A model generated the notes under the pieces. It was not told the origin of the DNA. It searched no databases and was given only the letters and a program-made list of their open reading frames with translations. Shown one piece after another: positions 53,053 to 62,475 of a DNA stretch of 64,000 nucleotides (within the stretch, counting starts at the first letter, position 1; the number at the start of each line of letters is the position of its first letter). A program made the position numbers and the translations under genes. The DNA is from Aestuariibaculum marinum (GTDB taxonomy: Bacteria > Bacteroidota > Bacteroidia > Flavobacteriales > Flavobacteriaceae), in the NCBI RefSeq assembly GCF_014596975.1, contig NZ_JACVXD010000005.1:1-64000 (forward strand). The letters are read 5' to 3'.

Positions 53053-53796
53053 TTGAGGTATTTTATAGAGCTATCGTACAATGGTAGTGCATATCATGGT
53101 TGGCAAAATCAACCAACGGCAATTTCGGTTCAGGAAGTCATTGAAAAGGGCTTAAGCACCTTGCTGAAAACACCTATCGCTATTGTTGGTGCCGGTCGTA
53201 CTGATGCCGGTGTGCATGCTACCCAGATGTTCGCGCATTTCGATACCGATCTTGAGATTGATCAAGCGCATTTAACCTATAAACTCAATGCGTTTTTACC
53301 TAAAGATGTGGCGATTCACGAGATTTTTAGAGTGCAACCTGAGGCGCATGCGCGTTTCGATGCCTTGAGTAGAGAGTATTTGTATCGGATCTCTTTAAAA
53401 AAGAATGTGTTTAATGTTGATGCATCGTATTACGTTAAGCAACAGTTGGATGTTGAAAAAATGCAGAAAGCTTGTAAGATTTTATTCGACTATAAAGACT
53501 TTCAGTGTTTTTCAAAAGTAAATACCGATGTAAAAACGTATAATTGTGATATTATGAAAGCCGAATGGTTTTTTAAAGATGACGAGCTGCATTTTGTTAT
53601 TAAAGCCGATCGATTTTTACGAAACATGGTACGAGCTATTGTTGGTACCATGGTAAATATTGGTTTAGGTAAATTGGCTGTAGACGATTTGCACACCATA
53701 ATACAATCTAAAAACAGGAGTGAGGCCGGGTATTCAGTGCCAGGACATGCTTTGTATTTAACCGAAGTGGCTTATCCTAACGATATAAAACTGTAA
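53053..53796 (+). CDS. truA: tRNA pseudouridine(38-40) synthase
   Basis: 247 aa. It uses a TTG start at 53053; this reproduces the usual beginning MRYFIELSYNGSAYHGWQNQP and no ATG is nearby. The catalytic aspartate is in GAGRTDAGVHATQ. FRVQPEAHARFDALSREYLYRI and FLRNMVRAIVGTMVNIGLGK are further signatures. It modifies U38-40 in the anticodon arm. The stop shares a base with the next start (TAATG). Confidence 0.95.
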   Translation: MRYFIELSYNGSAYHGWQNQPTAISVQEVIEKGLSTLLKTPIAIVGAGRTDAGVHATQMFAHFDTDLEIDQAHLTYKLNAFLPKDVAIHEIFRVQPEAHARFDALSREYLYRISLKKNVFNVDASYYVKQQLDVEKMQKACKILFDYKDFQCFSKVNTDVKTYNCDIMKAEWFFKDDELHFVIKADRFLRNMVRAIVGTMVNIGLGKLAVDDLHTIIQSKNRSEAGYSVPGHALYLTEVAYPNDIKL

Positions 53797-55565
53797 TGAG
53801 TAAAACAAAAGAAAATATATTCGACGTTGTTCTGTTTAAACGTCTGTTTCAATACATAAAACCATATAAGCTTGTCTTTGTGACCTTGGCTGTTTTAGTG
53901 GTGTTACTGGCTATTTTTAGTGCTGCAACACCTTATATTACCAAGTACGCTATAGACAACAGTATTGAAGTGAAAATACCAGAAACGTTTGTGTATTACA
54001 TACTGGCAATGTTTGCTGTATTGATTTTACAAACGGTCTTTCAGCTGGCATTTATTTACTATGCGGCCTGGCTGGGACAGAATCTGGTGGAAGATGTACG
54101 TGTCAAGCTATTTAATCACCTGCTTAAGTTTAAGATGAAGTATTACGATAATTCATCGGTAGGGGTGTTAATTACCAGGGCAGTAACCGATATGGAGCGT
54201 ATTGCTGATATTTTTGGGCAGGGACTCTTTATGATTTTCAGAGACCTTTTAACCATGGTCGTGGTGTTTGGTGTAATGGTAAGTACCAACTGGCGATTAA
54301 GTTTAATTGTGTTTGTAATGCTTCCCATTCTTATGTATGCTACGCGTATTTTTCAGAAGTATATGAAAGTCGCTTTTGAGGAGGTTAGAAATGAGGTGTC
54401 TAATTTGAATTCTTTTGTTCAGGAGCGGTTAACCGGGATGAAGATCCTTCAGTTATTTACTCGTGAAGATGTCGAGTACAAAAAATTCACAGAAATCAAC
54501 GAACGCCATAAAAAAGGCTGGTTAAAAACGGTTTGGTACAACTCGATATTCTTTCCATTAGCAGATTTAGTGTCTTCTGTGTGTATTGGAGCCGTAGCCT
54601 GGTATGGTGGTTTAAGTGTTGTTTTAGAAAATAATGAAGTAACTCAGGGGGATTTAATTGCGTTTATAATGTATATTCCTATGTTGTTCAGGCCATTGCG
54701 CCAAATCGCAGATAAATTTAATACCCTTCAAATGGGAATGGTAGCAGCTACACGTGTATTTAAAGTTATAGATACCACTTCGCAAATTGACGATAAAGGA
54801 ACTATTATAGCCGAACATTTTAAAGGGGATATCGCTTTTAAAAATGTCGTGTTTAGTTATGTGGATGATGAAGAAGTGCTTAAGGGAATTTCCTTTGATG
54901 TTAAAGCTGGAGAGACTATTGCTATTGTAGGTGCAACGGGAGCCGGGAAATCAACAATTATCAATTTATTAAACCGTTTTTATGAAATTAAGGATGGTGT
55001 TATAGCTATTGATGGTGTCGATATTAAAGCGGTAACTTTAGCGTCGTTACGCACACAAATTGCCGTGGTACTGCAGGATGTGTTTTTGTTTGCTGATACT
55101 ATTTTAAATAATATTACCTTAAACAATCCGGATATTACCGAAGCTCAGGTAAAAGCTGCGGCTAAGGAAATTGGAGTACATGAATTTATAAGCAGTTTGC
55201 CGGGAGGCTATCATTACAACGTAAAAGAGCGTGGGGTGATGTTGTCTTCAGGGCAACGTCAGTTAATTTCGTTTTTACGAGCGTATGTAACTAATCCTAG
55301 TATTTTAGTTTTAGATGAAGCGACATCATCGGTAGATTCGTATTCAGAGCAGTTGATTCAAAATGCGACCGAGAAAATTACCAAAGGCAGAACTTCTATT
55401 GTTATTGCGCATCGTCTGGCAACCATTAAAAAAGCAGATAAAATTTTAGTAATGGATTCCGGTGAAATTGTAGAGCAAGGCACACATGATGAATTACTTC
55501 AAAAAGAAAACGGGTATTACAAAAACCTGTACGAGGTGCAGTTTTTAAAAGAGGAGGTGGTTTAA
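53796..55565 (+). CDS. MsbA-like ABC exporter (fused permease/ATPase)
   Basis: 589 aa half-transporter. Six membrane helices lie in residues about 20-310, then the ATPase with Walker A VGATGAGKST, Q-loop VVLQDVFLF, signature LSSGQRQLISFLRA and Walker B ILVLDEATSSVD, H-loop IVIAHRLAT. It works as a dimer and may flip lipids or export a drug or peptide; substrate not known. Translationally coupled to truA. Its end overlaps the convergent cdaA gene by 4 bases. Confidence 0.92.
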   Translation: MSKTKENIFDVVLFKRLFQYIKPYKLVFVTLAVLVVLLAIFSAATPYITKYAIDNSIEVKIPETFVYYILAMFAVLILQTVFQLAFIYYAAWLGQNLVEDVRVKLFNHLLKFKMKYYDNSSVGVLITRAVTDMERIADIFGQGLFMIFRDLLTMVVVFGVMVSTNWRLSLIVFVMLPILMYATRIFQKYMKVAFEEVRNEVSNLNSFVQERLTGMKILQLFTREDVEYKKFTEINERHKKGWLKTVWYNSIFFPLADLVSSVCIGAVAWYGGLSVVLENNEVTQGDLIAFIMYIPMLFRPLRQIADKFNTLQMGMVAATRVFKVIDTTSQIDDKGTIIAEHFKGDIAFKNVVFSYVDDEEVLKGISFDVKAGETIAIVGATGAGKSTIINLLNRFYEIKDGVIAIDGVDIKAVTLASLRTQIAVVLQDVFLFADTILNNITLNNPDITEAQVKAAAKEIGVHEFISSLPGGYHYNVKERGVMLSSGQRQLISFLRAYVTNPSILVLDEATSSVDSYSEQLIQNATEKITKGRTSIVIAHRLATIKKADKILVMDSGEIVEQGTHDELLQKENGYYKNLYEVQFLKEEVV

Positions 55566-56347
55566 GTTAAATCAGCTTTTATCATTGACTTTAAGGTTTC
55601 CGTATTATCAAATACAATAAATTCGCCATCTTTAAAGTAAGACATTTGTCCGGTTTCTTCACTAACCACTAAAGCTAAAGCGTCTGTTCTTTCGGTGACA
55701 CCAATAGCGGCACGGTGGCGTAAACCAAAGCGTTTTGGTACTGTTTTTTCGTTGTTTAGTGGCAGAATAACCCGAGTTGCTTTTACAATGTTGTTACTTA
55801 CTATTATAGCACCATCATGCAGCGGACTGTTTTTAAAAAAGATGCTTTCAATAATCGGTTGAGTCACTTTAATGTTCATTTCATCACCGCTTGAACTTAA
55901 AAAATCAAGGTTGTTATTTCGTTCGAAAACAATTAAAGCACCGGTGCGTGATTGTCCCATTTTTGTACAAGCCGATAAAATGGCATCGACATTGGTTTCA
56001 TCAGCGGATTCGGTTTTTAAAAAGCTAAATTGCTTCAAAAAGTTACGACGACGGTTAAAATTTGTCGATCCAACCATTAGTAGAAACTTTCTGATTTCAG
56101 GTTGAAATACTACAATTAGCGCAATAATTCCAACTCTCATAAATCCGCCGAAAATTCCAGAAAGCAGTTCCATATTCAGGAATTCGGTAAGGCGCCAAGC
56201 AAGATAGGTAATAATGATTCCAATAAAAATGTTAATGGCAACGGTGCCTTTAATAAGTTTATAAACGTAGTAGAGCAGCAGGGCAACTAAAAAGACGTCT
56301 ATAATGTCGACAACAGAAAATTTTAAAAGGTCATTAAATATATCCAA
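55562..56347 (-). CDS. cdaA: Diadenylate cyclase (CdaA type)
   Basis: 261 aa. Three N-terminal transmembrane helices (about 10-75) anchor the DAC domain, which has the catalytic DGA in SPLHDGAIIVSNN and RHR in FGLRHRAAIGVTERTDA. It makes c-di-AMP from two ATP, a signal for osmolyte and potassium control and cell-wall stress. It is the last gene of folP-lipoprotein-cdaA. No CdaR regulator is adjacent, as is usual outside Firmicutes. Confidence 0.95.
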   Translation of the reverse strand: MDIFNDLLKFSVVDIIDVFLVALLLYYVYKLIKGTVAINIFIGIIITYLAWRLTEFLNMELLSGIFGGFMRVGIIALIVVFQPEIRKFLLMVGSTNFNRRRNFLKQFSFLKTESADETNVDAILSACTKMGQSRTGALIVFERNNNLDFLSSSGDEMNIKVTQPIIESIFFKNSPLHDGAIIVSNNIVKATRVILPLNNEKTVPKRFGLRHRAAIGVTERTDALALVVSEETGQMSYFKDGEFIVFDNTETLKSMIKADLT

Positions 56348-56383
56348 GGCATATGGGTTTTGGTAAATTTAGTAAAAATAAGA

Positions 56384-57058
56384 TTAATCCTGAATGAATT
56401 CTTGGTGAGCTATGTTTAAGTCTTCAGGGGCGATATTTTCTAAAATGGATTTTATACTAATATAATCCTGAAAGGTTAAATCTTTAGAAAATCGCAATGA
56501 AATCGTGCTTCCTGATGAATACGTAGCTCTTAAATCTTCAACCAAATGGTCTTTTGTTGTTTCTTTTATAAAAGGCTCCAAATCGGGAGTTATTATAAAT
56601 AGTTCGCCCGTTTTAGAAAAGAATATTAACTGAGAATTGATTTCTTGTTGCAGCAGGGAGTTTACTGAGTTTTCCTTAGTTTTAATATATTCAACATCTG
56701 TAAAATCTATAAAGCCTAAAGTTGTTTTGTTGGTATTATTGCAGGTATAATAATTCCGGGCGTCCTTGTTTTTATGAGAGGCCTTTTTCTTTTTATTCTG
56801 TAGAAATGTTATGTGTGGAATTACTTGATTTAAAGTCAGACGCTTATCGATATTTACGAGCCAGTTCGTGGTGCTTATAAGGTTTTTTCGATTAAGTTCT
56901 ACACTGTTTTTTTGAGAAATATCATAAAACAGGTAGGCTGGTGAAACATCACTTATTTCTGTAATTTTTGAATGACTGACTTCCGGCAATAACACCGATT
57001 TTTCTTTTCCGCAAGACACAAATATTATGGAGACCATTAGTAATAAAAAGTGTTTCAT
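56384..57058 (-). CDS. Lipoprotein between folP and cdaA
   Basis: 224 aa. Lipobox IFVSCG (Cys 16). The C-terminal part (GELFIITPDLEPFIKETTKDHLVEDLRATYSSGSTISLRFSKDLTFQDYISIKSILENIAPEDLNI) looks like an ExbD-type periplasmic domain in pattern, but this is weak. The middle part is Lys/Asn-rich. Five bases after folP and 36 bases before cdaA, so part of that operon. Function unknown. Confidence 0.65.
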   Translation of the reverse strand: MKHFLLLMVSIIFVSCGKEKSVLLPEVSHSKITEISDVSPAYLFYDISQKNSVELNRKNLISTTNWLVNIDKRLTLNQVIPHITFLQNKKKKASHKNKDARNYYTCNNTNKTTLGFIDFTDVEYIKTKENSVNSLLQQEINSQLIFFSKTGELFIITPDLEPFIKETTKDHLVEDLRATYSSGSTISLRFSKDLTFQDYISIKSILENIAPEDLNIAHQEFIQD

Positions 57059-57063
57059 AACAT

Positions 57064-57891
57064 TTAATAGCTTTTTAAATGCTCAACTAACTTCACACAT
57101 TCTATAGCTTCCTTTACATCATGTACACGTAAAATACCGGCTCCTTTTTGCAGGGCGATGGTATTTAATACACTGCTGCCGTTAAGTGCTTCCTGAGGGG
57201 TAGTATCTAAATATTTGTAAATCATCGATTTTCTTGAAATCCCGATTAGCATAGGTTTATCTAGCATTTGAAAAAGTTCGAGATGCTGCATCAATTCATA
57301 GTTTTGTTCTAAGGTTTTTGAGAACCCGAAGCCTGGATCGACAATAATATCGATAATACCTAAAGCTCTGGCTGCGGCAATACGTTCGGAAAAATAGAAC
57401 AAAATGTCTTTCGTTAAGTTGTCGTATTTCGTGAATTGCTGCATGGTTTGTGGTGTACCGCGCATGTGCATCATAATATAAGGTACGTGCAAATCAGCTA
57501 CGGTTGGCAGCATGTTTTTATCTAACAATCCAGCCGAAATATCGTTAATCATGGCAGCTCCAGATTCGATGGCTTGTTTGGCAACAGCACTTCTAAATGT
57601 GTCAACAGAAATTAAAGTGTCTGGAAAAGATTTCAGAATTAAATCGATAATAGGGGTGATGCGTTGTAATTCTTCAGTTTCAGAAACAAAAGCGGCATTA
57701 GGACGAGAACTGTAAGCACCAACATCAATAAATGTAGCCCCTTGGTTAAGCATAGTTTCTACATGATTTAAAATGTCGGTTTCGTTTTTATGTTTTCCGC
57801 CATCGTAGAAAGAATCCGGGGTGATATTTAAAATCCCCATCACTTTTGGTGTTGATAAATCGATAAGTTGTCCTTTACAGTTTATGGTCAT
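57064..57891 (-). CDS. folP: Dihydropteroate synthase
   Basis: 275 aa TIM-barrel. Signatures: MGILNITPDSFYDGG near the start, ATFIDVGAYSSRP, ISVDTFRSAVAKQAIESGAAMINDIS, MMHMRGTPQTMQ, DIIVDPGFGFSK, and GISRKSMIYK. It joins p-aminobenzoate to the pterin and is the sulfonamide target. Nothing suggests a resistance form. Confidence 0.96.
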   Translation of the reverse strand: MTINCKGQLIDLSTPKVMGILNITPDSFYDGGKHKNETDILNHVETMLNQGATFIDVGAYSSRPNAAFVSETEELQRITPIIDLILKSFPDTLISVDTFRSAVAKQAIESGAAMINDISAGLLDKNMLPTVADLHVPYIMMHMRGTPQTMQQFTKYDNLTKDILFYFSERIAAARALGIIDIIVDPGFGFSKTLEQNYELMQHLELFQMLDKPMLIGISRKSMIYKYLDTTPQEALNGSSVLNTIALQKGAGILRVHDVKEAIECVKLVEHLKSY

Positions 57892-58085
57892 AATTGATGT
57901 TCTAAATCTTAATAATACGACAAGGTTTTAATAAATGGCTTTGTTGTTTAAGATGAAAAGCACGGTAAAATTACAGAATTGCAGGTAGGTATTCATCATA
58001 AAATAAATATTAAATAAACTTTAAGGCTCTAGCTTTTGAACTTTAAACAATTTAAGCGAAATTTACCCAAAATTCAATTTTATAC

Positions 58086-58622
58086 ATGCAAGATACTTCA
58101 AAGCAATACGATGCTGTTATAGATACCTGTAAAAGTTTATTTATCAAGAAAATGTCTGATTATGGTTGTGCGTGGCGCATAATGCGTTTACCATCGTTAA
58201 CCGATCAAATTTTTATTAAAGCACAACGTATTCGAAGCCTTCAAGAGAATGAGGTGCGTAAAGTTGATGAAGGTGAAGTGAGTGAATTTATCGGAATTAT
58301 CAATTACTGTATTATGGCTTTAATTCAGATAGAGAAGGGGATTGCCGATCAGCCAGATTTATCGACTGAAGAAGTTACAGAGTTGTATGAAAAGCAAGTA
58401 GCTATCACCAAAAAGTTGATGGAAGATAAAAACCACGATTACGGTGAAGCCTGGCGTGATATGCGTGTAAGTAGCCTAACCGATTTAATTTTACAAAAAT
58501 TATTACGAGTTAAGCAGATTGAAAACAATGCTGGTAAAACCATTGTTAGTGAAGGTATTGACGCCAACTATCAGGACATGATTAATTATGCTGTATTTGC
58601 TCTAATTCATTTAAACGCTTAA
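58086..58622 (+). CDS. DUF1599 (nucleotide modification-associated) protein
   Basis: 178 aa with an internal duplication: KKMSDYGCAWRIMRLPSLTDQIFIKAQRIR (about 20-50) and DKNHDYGEAWRDMRVSSLTDLILQKLLRVKQIE (about 117-150) are two copies of the same unit, each followed by a helix with YCIMALIQ or YAVFALIH. All-helical like MazG/dUTPase-type proteins. Function not known. It is one base from the next gene and divergent from folP. Confidence 0.85.
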   Translation: MQDTSKQYDAVIDTCKSLFIKKMSDYGCAWRIMRLPSLTDQIFIKAQRIRSLQENEVRKVDEGEVSEFIGIINYCIMALIQIEKGIADQPDLSTEEVTELYEKQVAITKKLMEDKNHDYGEAWRDMRVSSLTDLILQKLLRVKQIENNAGKTIVSEGIDANYQDMINYAVFALIHLNA

Positions 58623-58623
58623 T

Positions 58624-59955
58624 ATGAGAATTGTAGTTGCCCTAAGCCGTATTTTTGTCGGTGTTTTATTTATTATTTCCGGATTAATCAAGCTTAACGA
58701 CCCACTTGGGTTTTCATATAAATTACAGGAATATTTCAGTCCTGATGTATTAAACTTACCATTTTTAGAACCTTACGCCTTAATGATTTCCATTTTTGTT
58801 GTGGTGTTTGAGGTTGTTTTAGGAGTATTTTTACTCATTGGTTACAAACCAAAATTTACGGTTTGGAGTTTATTGGCGATGATTGTATTCTTCACCTTTT
58901 TAACGTTTTACTCAGCATATTTCGATAAAGTTAAGGATTGTGGCTGTTTTGGTGATGCGTTAAAATTAACACCTTGGGAGAGTTTTACCAAAGACGTTAT
59001 TTTGTTGGTGTTCATTTTAGTATTATTCATTGGTGAAAAATATATCAAGCCGGTTTTTACTCAATTACCAACAACGGTATTAGCATTATTGAGCTTTATT
59101 TTCTGCCTATGGTTAGGGTTCCATGTGTTGATGCATTTACCTGTAGTCGATTTCAGAGCTTATAAGATAGGAGCGAATATTGAAGAAGGCATGTCTACAC
59201 CTGATGATGCGCCTAAACCGATTATTGAGTACAGCTGGAAATTTGATGTAAACGGTAAAGAAGAAGTTATTAAAACTATGGGAGATTATCCTTCGGTAGA
59301 GGGGGATTTTATTAGTGTGGAAACAGAAGTTATTGATGAAGGCTACCAGCCTCCGATTTATGATTTTTCAATTGAAAATTCAGACGGTGATAATTTAACA
59401 GAATACTTTTTAAATGAAGATAATGTTATTGTGATTATATCCTATAGTTTAGAAAAGATTGAAAAGGCCGGAGCCGAAAAGCTTAGCGCATTTTCAAAAC
59501 GTGCTGAAGGTTTAGGTTACAAGGTTATCGGTTTAACAGCGTCTGGCGATGCCACTAAGGAGAAAATTAATGAAACTTATGGTTTAGATTTCGAATGGTA
59601 TTTATGTGATGAAAAAGCATTAAAGACTGTTGTTCGATCGAATCCGGGAATCATTGAAATTGACCGGGGAACCGTTCAGCAGAAAGTACACTGGAACGAT
59701 ATTGAAACTTTAGTATTACCAAAGGTTGAAAGAAAGCCAAAATCATTCGAAGAACTGAATAAAGATAATATTTTGTACTTAATTGATGGAATGGAATCAA
59801 CAAAGGAAGAGGTTGATGCTTTAGGGAAAACAGATTCAATAAAAACCTTAAGATTTACAATTGATGATAAGGTTTTGGATTCATTGAATACGGCAAGACA
59901 TAGTAGTTATGTTGGTTTTATGAATGTGATATTGAAAAAAGATAGTATAAATTAA
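58624..59955 (+). CDS. DoxX/MauE-like membrane protein of the BT_3928 type
   Basis: 443 aa. Four membrane helices in residues 1-140, starting RIFVGVLFIISGLIKLNDPLGFSYKLQEYF, with DCGCFGDALKLTPWESFTKD, a CxCFG motif shared with MauE/DoxX proteins of redox pathways. A further helix at about 145-165 leads to a thioredoxin-like periplasmic domain (about 240-360) with no CxxC. It may handle disulfide or quinone redox in the envelope. Neighbour of a TlpA-like gene. Confidence 0.85.
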   Translation: MRIVVALSRIFVGVLFIISGLIKLNDPLGFSYKLQEYFSPDVLNLPFLEPYALMISIFVVVFEVVLGVFLLIGYKPKFTVWSLLAMIVFFTFLTFYSAYFDKVKDCGCFGDALKLTPWESFTKDVILLVFILVLFIGEKYIKPVFTQLPTTVLALLSFIFCLWLGFHVLMHLPVVDFRAYKIGANIEEGMSTPDDAPKPIIEYSWKFDVNGKEEVIKTMGDYPSVEGDFISVETEVIDEGYQPPIYDFSIENSDGDNLTEYFLNEDNVIVIISYSLEKIEKAGAEKLSAFSKRAEGLGYKVIGLTASGDATKEKINETYGLDFEWYLCDEKALKTVVRSNPGIIEIDRGTVQQKVHWNDIETLVLPKVERKPKSFEELNKDNILYLIDGMESTKEEVDALGKTDSIKTLRFTIDDKVLDSLNTARHSSYVGFMNVILKKDSIN

Positions 59956-59966
59956 TAAAAATATAA

Positions 59967-61043
59967 CTGATTAGCTATTTCCTAAATAAAATCACTTATG
60001 CTTGCCTCACCTTATTTGGGGTAGTTACGGTTATATTCTTTTTATTTAATGTGCTTCCCGGAGATCCGGCGCAAATGATGCTGGGACAAAATGAAGACAG
60101 TAATCAGTTGGCTATTGTAAAGCAAAAATACGGATTCGATAAACCGGTAAGCACGCAGTATTTTTATTACCTGAATGATTTGTTACCGGTATCATTACAT
60201 TCTGCAAATCAAGAAGATTATACGTATTTACAGCCCGGTAAATACAAGGCAGCAAAACTGCTTACAATAGGTAATACCACGGTCGTTTTTAAATTTCCAT
60301 ATTTACGAGAATCGTTTACCAAGCAAGGAAAGAAAGTCACTCAGGTGTTAGCTGAAACCTTACCAAATACTTTTGTGTTAGCGGTATCATCTATTGTTAT
60401 AGCTATGGTGTTAGGTATTTTATTGGGTATTGTTTCAGCGTTGTATAAAGATACCTGGTTAGATAAAACCATACAAATATTCAGTACGTTTGGTATGAGT
60501 GTACCATCGTTTTTTAGTGCCATTCTATTCGCTTGGTTTTTCGGTTATGTATTGCATGAATATACCAATTTGGAAATGACCGGGAGTTTATATGAATTAG
60601 ACGATTTTGGTGAAGCCATGCATATTAAATGGAAGAATTTAATTTTACCGGCAGTCGTTTTAGGAATCCGCCCGTTAGCTGTGGTTATTCAGTTGATGCG
60701 AAATTCGTTGTTAGAAGTTTTTAACCAGGATTATATTCGAACGGCAAGAGCCAAAGGCTTAAGTGAATTTCAAATCATAAAACGTCATGCGGTAAAAAAT
60801 GCATTGAATCCGGTAGTGACAGCGATTTCCGGTTGGTTTGCATCTATGTTGGCTGGCGCGGTTTTTGTAGAGTATATTTTTGGCTGGAATGGCCTGGGAA
60901 AAGAAATAGTAAATGCTTTAAATACACTAGATTTGCCCGTAATTATGGGAGCGGTGTTAATTATAGCCTTACTCTTTATAATTATTAATATTTTTGTAGA
61001 TATTATTTACGTTTGGTTAGACCCAAAAGTAAAACTGCAATAG
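59967..61043 (+). CDS. DppB-like ABC transporter permease, probable CTG start
   Basis: 358 aa if started at CTG 59967, directly after an in-frame TAA. This gives ISYFLNKITYACLTLFGVVTVIFFLFNVLPGDPAQ, the normal first helix of DppB-type permeases. The first ATG/GTG in frame is GTG at 60051, which would cut off that helix, so an unusual start (CTG or ATT) or a base change is likely. Later parts are standard, with the EAA loop EVFNQDYIRTARAKGLSEFQIIKRHAVKNALNPV. The partner permease and ATPase are not adjacent. It would import peptides or oligosaccharides. Confidence 0.85.
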   Translation: MISYFLNKITYACLTLFGVVTVIFFLFNVLPGDPAQMMLGQNEDSNQLAIVKQKYGFDKPVSTQYFYYLNDLLPVSLHSANQEDYTYLQPGKYKAAKLLTIGNTTVVFKFPYLRESFTKQGKKVTQVLAETLPNTFVLAVSSIVIAMVLGILLGIVSALYKDTWLDKTIQIFSTFGMSVPSFFSAILFAWFFGYVLHEYTNLEMTGSLYELDDFGEAMHIKWKNLILPAVVLGIRPLAVVIQLMRNSLLEVFNQDYIRTARAKGLSEFQIIKRHAVKNALNPVVTAISGWFASMLAGAVFVEYIFGWNGLGKEIVNALNTLDLPVIMGAVLIIALLFIIINIFVDIIYVWLDPKVKLQ

Positions 61044-61062
61044 ACTCTAATTAAAATTAACT

Positions 61063-61551
61063 ATGAGATTATTTGTATTAAGTATTGTTTTTTGTTTCAG
61101 TATGTTAAGTTGTGTGGCTCAAGATCAGCCTACCAAATTTTCAAAAGAAGCGTTAAACGATACCTTTGAAAGCCTAAATGGTGACACTGTAAAATTTAAA
61201 GACATTATAAAACAGTATAAAGGTAAAACTGTGGTGATTGATATTTGGGCATCTTGGTGCAGCGATTGTATTAAAGGGATGCCTAAAGTACATGACTTAC
61301 AAGATCAATTTGGAGAAGTAACCTATTTGTTTTTGTCTTTAGATAAAACCAAGGAAGCCTGGAAAAAGGGTATAAAAAAGTATGAGGTAAACGGAGAGCA
61401 TTATTTTATGCAATCGGGCTGGAAAGGGCCTTTCGGAACCTTCGTTCAGTTGGATTGGATTCCAAGATATATGGTTGTCGACAAAACCGGTAAAATAAAA
61501 CTGTTTAAAGCTATTGAAGCTGACGACCAGCGTATTAAAGAAATTTTATAA
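61063..61551 (+). CDS. TlpA-like thioredoxin-fold lipoprotein
   Basis: 162 aa. The signal ends in MLSCVAQ, which fits a lipobox (Cys about 17). The thioredoxin fold has the redox pair in IWASWCSDCIKGMP (CSDC), with KTVVIDI before it and the cis-proline in LDWIPRYMVVDKTGKI. An envelope disulfide reductase or resacetase-type protein. It lies between the permease and tpiA, in the same operon direction. Confidence 0.86.
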   Translation: MRLFVLSIVFCFSMLSCVAQDQPTKFSKEALNDTFESLNGDTVKFKDIIKQYKGKTVVIDIWASWCSDCIKGMPKVHDLQDQFGEVTYLFLSLDKTKEAWKKGIKKYEVNGEHYFMQSGWKGPFGTFVQLDWIPRYMVVDKTGKIKLFKAIEADDQRIKEIL

Positions 61552-61599
61552 CTAACGACTAATAAAAAAATCCCTTAAACTAAACAGGGTAAGATTAAC

Positions 61600-62349
61600 A
61601 TGAGAGGACAAATTGTAGCAGGAAATTGGAAGATGAATAACGATTTAAGCGAAACCGAATCGTTAATTACAAGTTTAAAAGCACAAACAAAAACATCAAA
61701 TGCAGAAGTTATGGTAGCCCCAACGGCAACCAACTTATATTCGGCATATAACAGCTTAAAAGGTTCAGGTGTTGAGGTTATCGCACAAAACATGCACTTT
61801 GCAGCAAACGGTGCGTATACCGGAGAAGTGAGTGCCTCTATGCTTAAAAGTGTAGGTGTACAAACTGTGATTTTAGGACACAGCGAGCGTCGTGAGTATT
61901 TTAATGAAACTGATGAGATGTTAGCTAAAAAGATTGACGCAGCTTTAGAGAACGATATGCGTGTTATTTTTTGTTTCGGTGAAGAATTAGCTGATAGAAA
62001 ATCAGGAAACCACGAGAATGTTGTAGAAAGCCAGATTAAAAATGCTTTATTTCATCTTGAAGCTGATGCTTTTAAAAGCATTGTTTTAGCCTACGAACCG
62101 GTTTGGGCTATCGGAACAGGAGAGACTGCAAGCCCAGAGCAAGCACAGGATATGCATGCATTCATTAGGAAAACTTTAGCTGATAAGTATGGTGCAGACG
62201 TAGCTGATTCTGTATCTATTCTTTACGGAGGTAGTGTGAAACCAAACAATGCGGTAGAAATTTTCTCTAAGCCTGACGTAGATGGTGGATTAATTGGAGG
62301 CGCTTCATTAAACGCTGAAGACTTTTTCGCTATTGTAAACGCATTTTAA
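61600..62349 (+). CDS. tpiA: Triosephosphate isomerase
   Basis: 249 aa. GNWKMN with Lys13-equivalent, ILGHSERREYF with the electrophilic His, the catalytic Glu in AYEPVWAIGTG and the phosphate loop in LYGGSVKPNN and GGLIGGASL. Interconverts DHAP and glyceraldehyde-3-phosphate in glycolysis. A terminator follows at 62430. Confidence 0.97.
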   Translation: MRGQIVAGNWKMNNDLSETESLITSLKAQTKTSNAEVMVAPTATNLYSAYNSLKGSGVEVIAQNMHFAANGAYTGEVSASMLKSVGVQTVILGHSERREYFNETDEMLAKKIDAALENDMRVIFCFGEELADRKSGNHENVVESQIKNALFHLEADAFKSIVLAYEPVWAIGTGETASPEQAQDMHAFIRKTLADKYGADVADSVSILYGGSVKPNNAVEIFSKPDVDGGLIGGASLNAEDFFAIVNAF

Positions 62350-62429
62350 TTCAAAATATAATTTTTAGGTATTAGTTTACTTTTGGTAGTTTAATTAGAA
62401 CTGAAAAATTTTTAACACAAAATAAAATC

Positions 62430-62461
62430 AACCTCATGAATTTTAAATTCATGAGGTTTTA
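62430..62461 (+). terminator. Terminator of tpiA
   Basis: AACCTCATGAATTT pairs with AAATTCATGAGGTT around a single-base turn, followed by TT. It lies 81 bases after the tpiA stop and just before prmA. Confidence 0.7.
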
Positions 62462-62475
62462 ATATAAAATAAATC

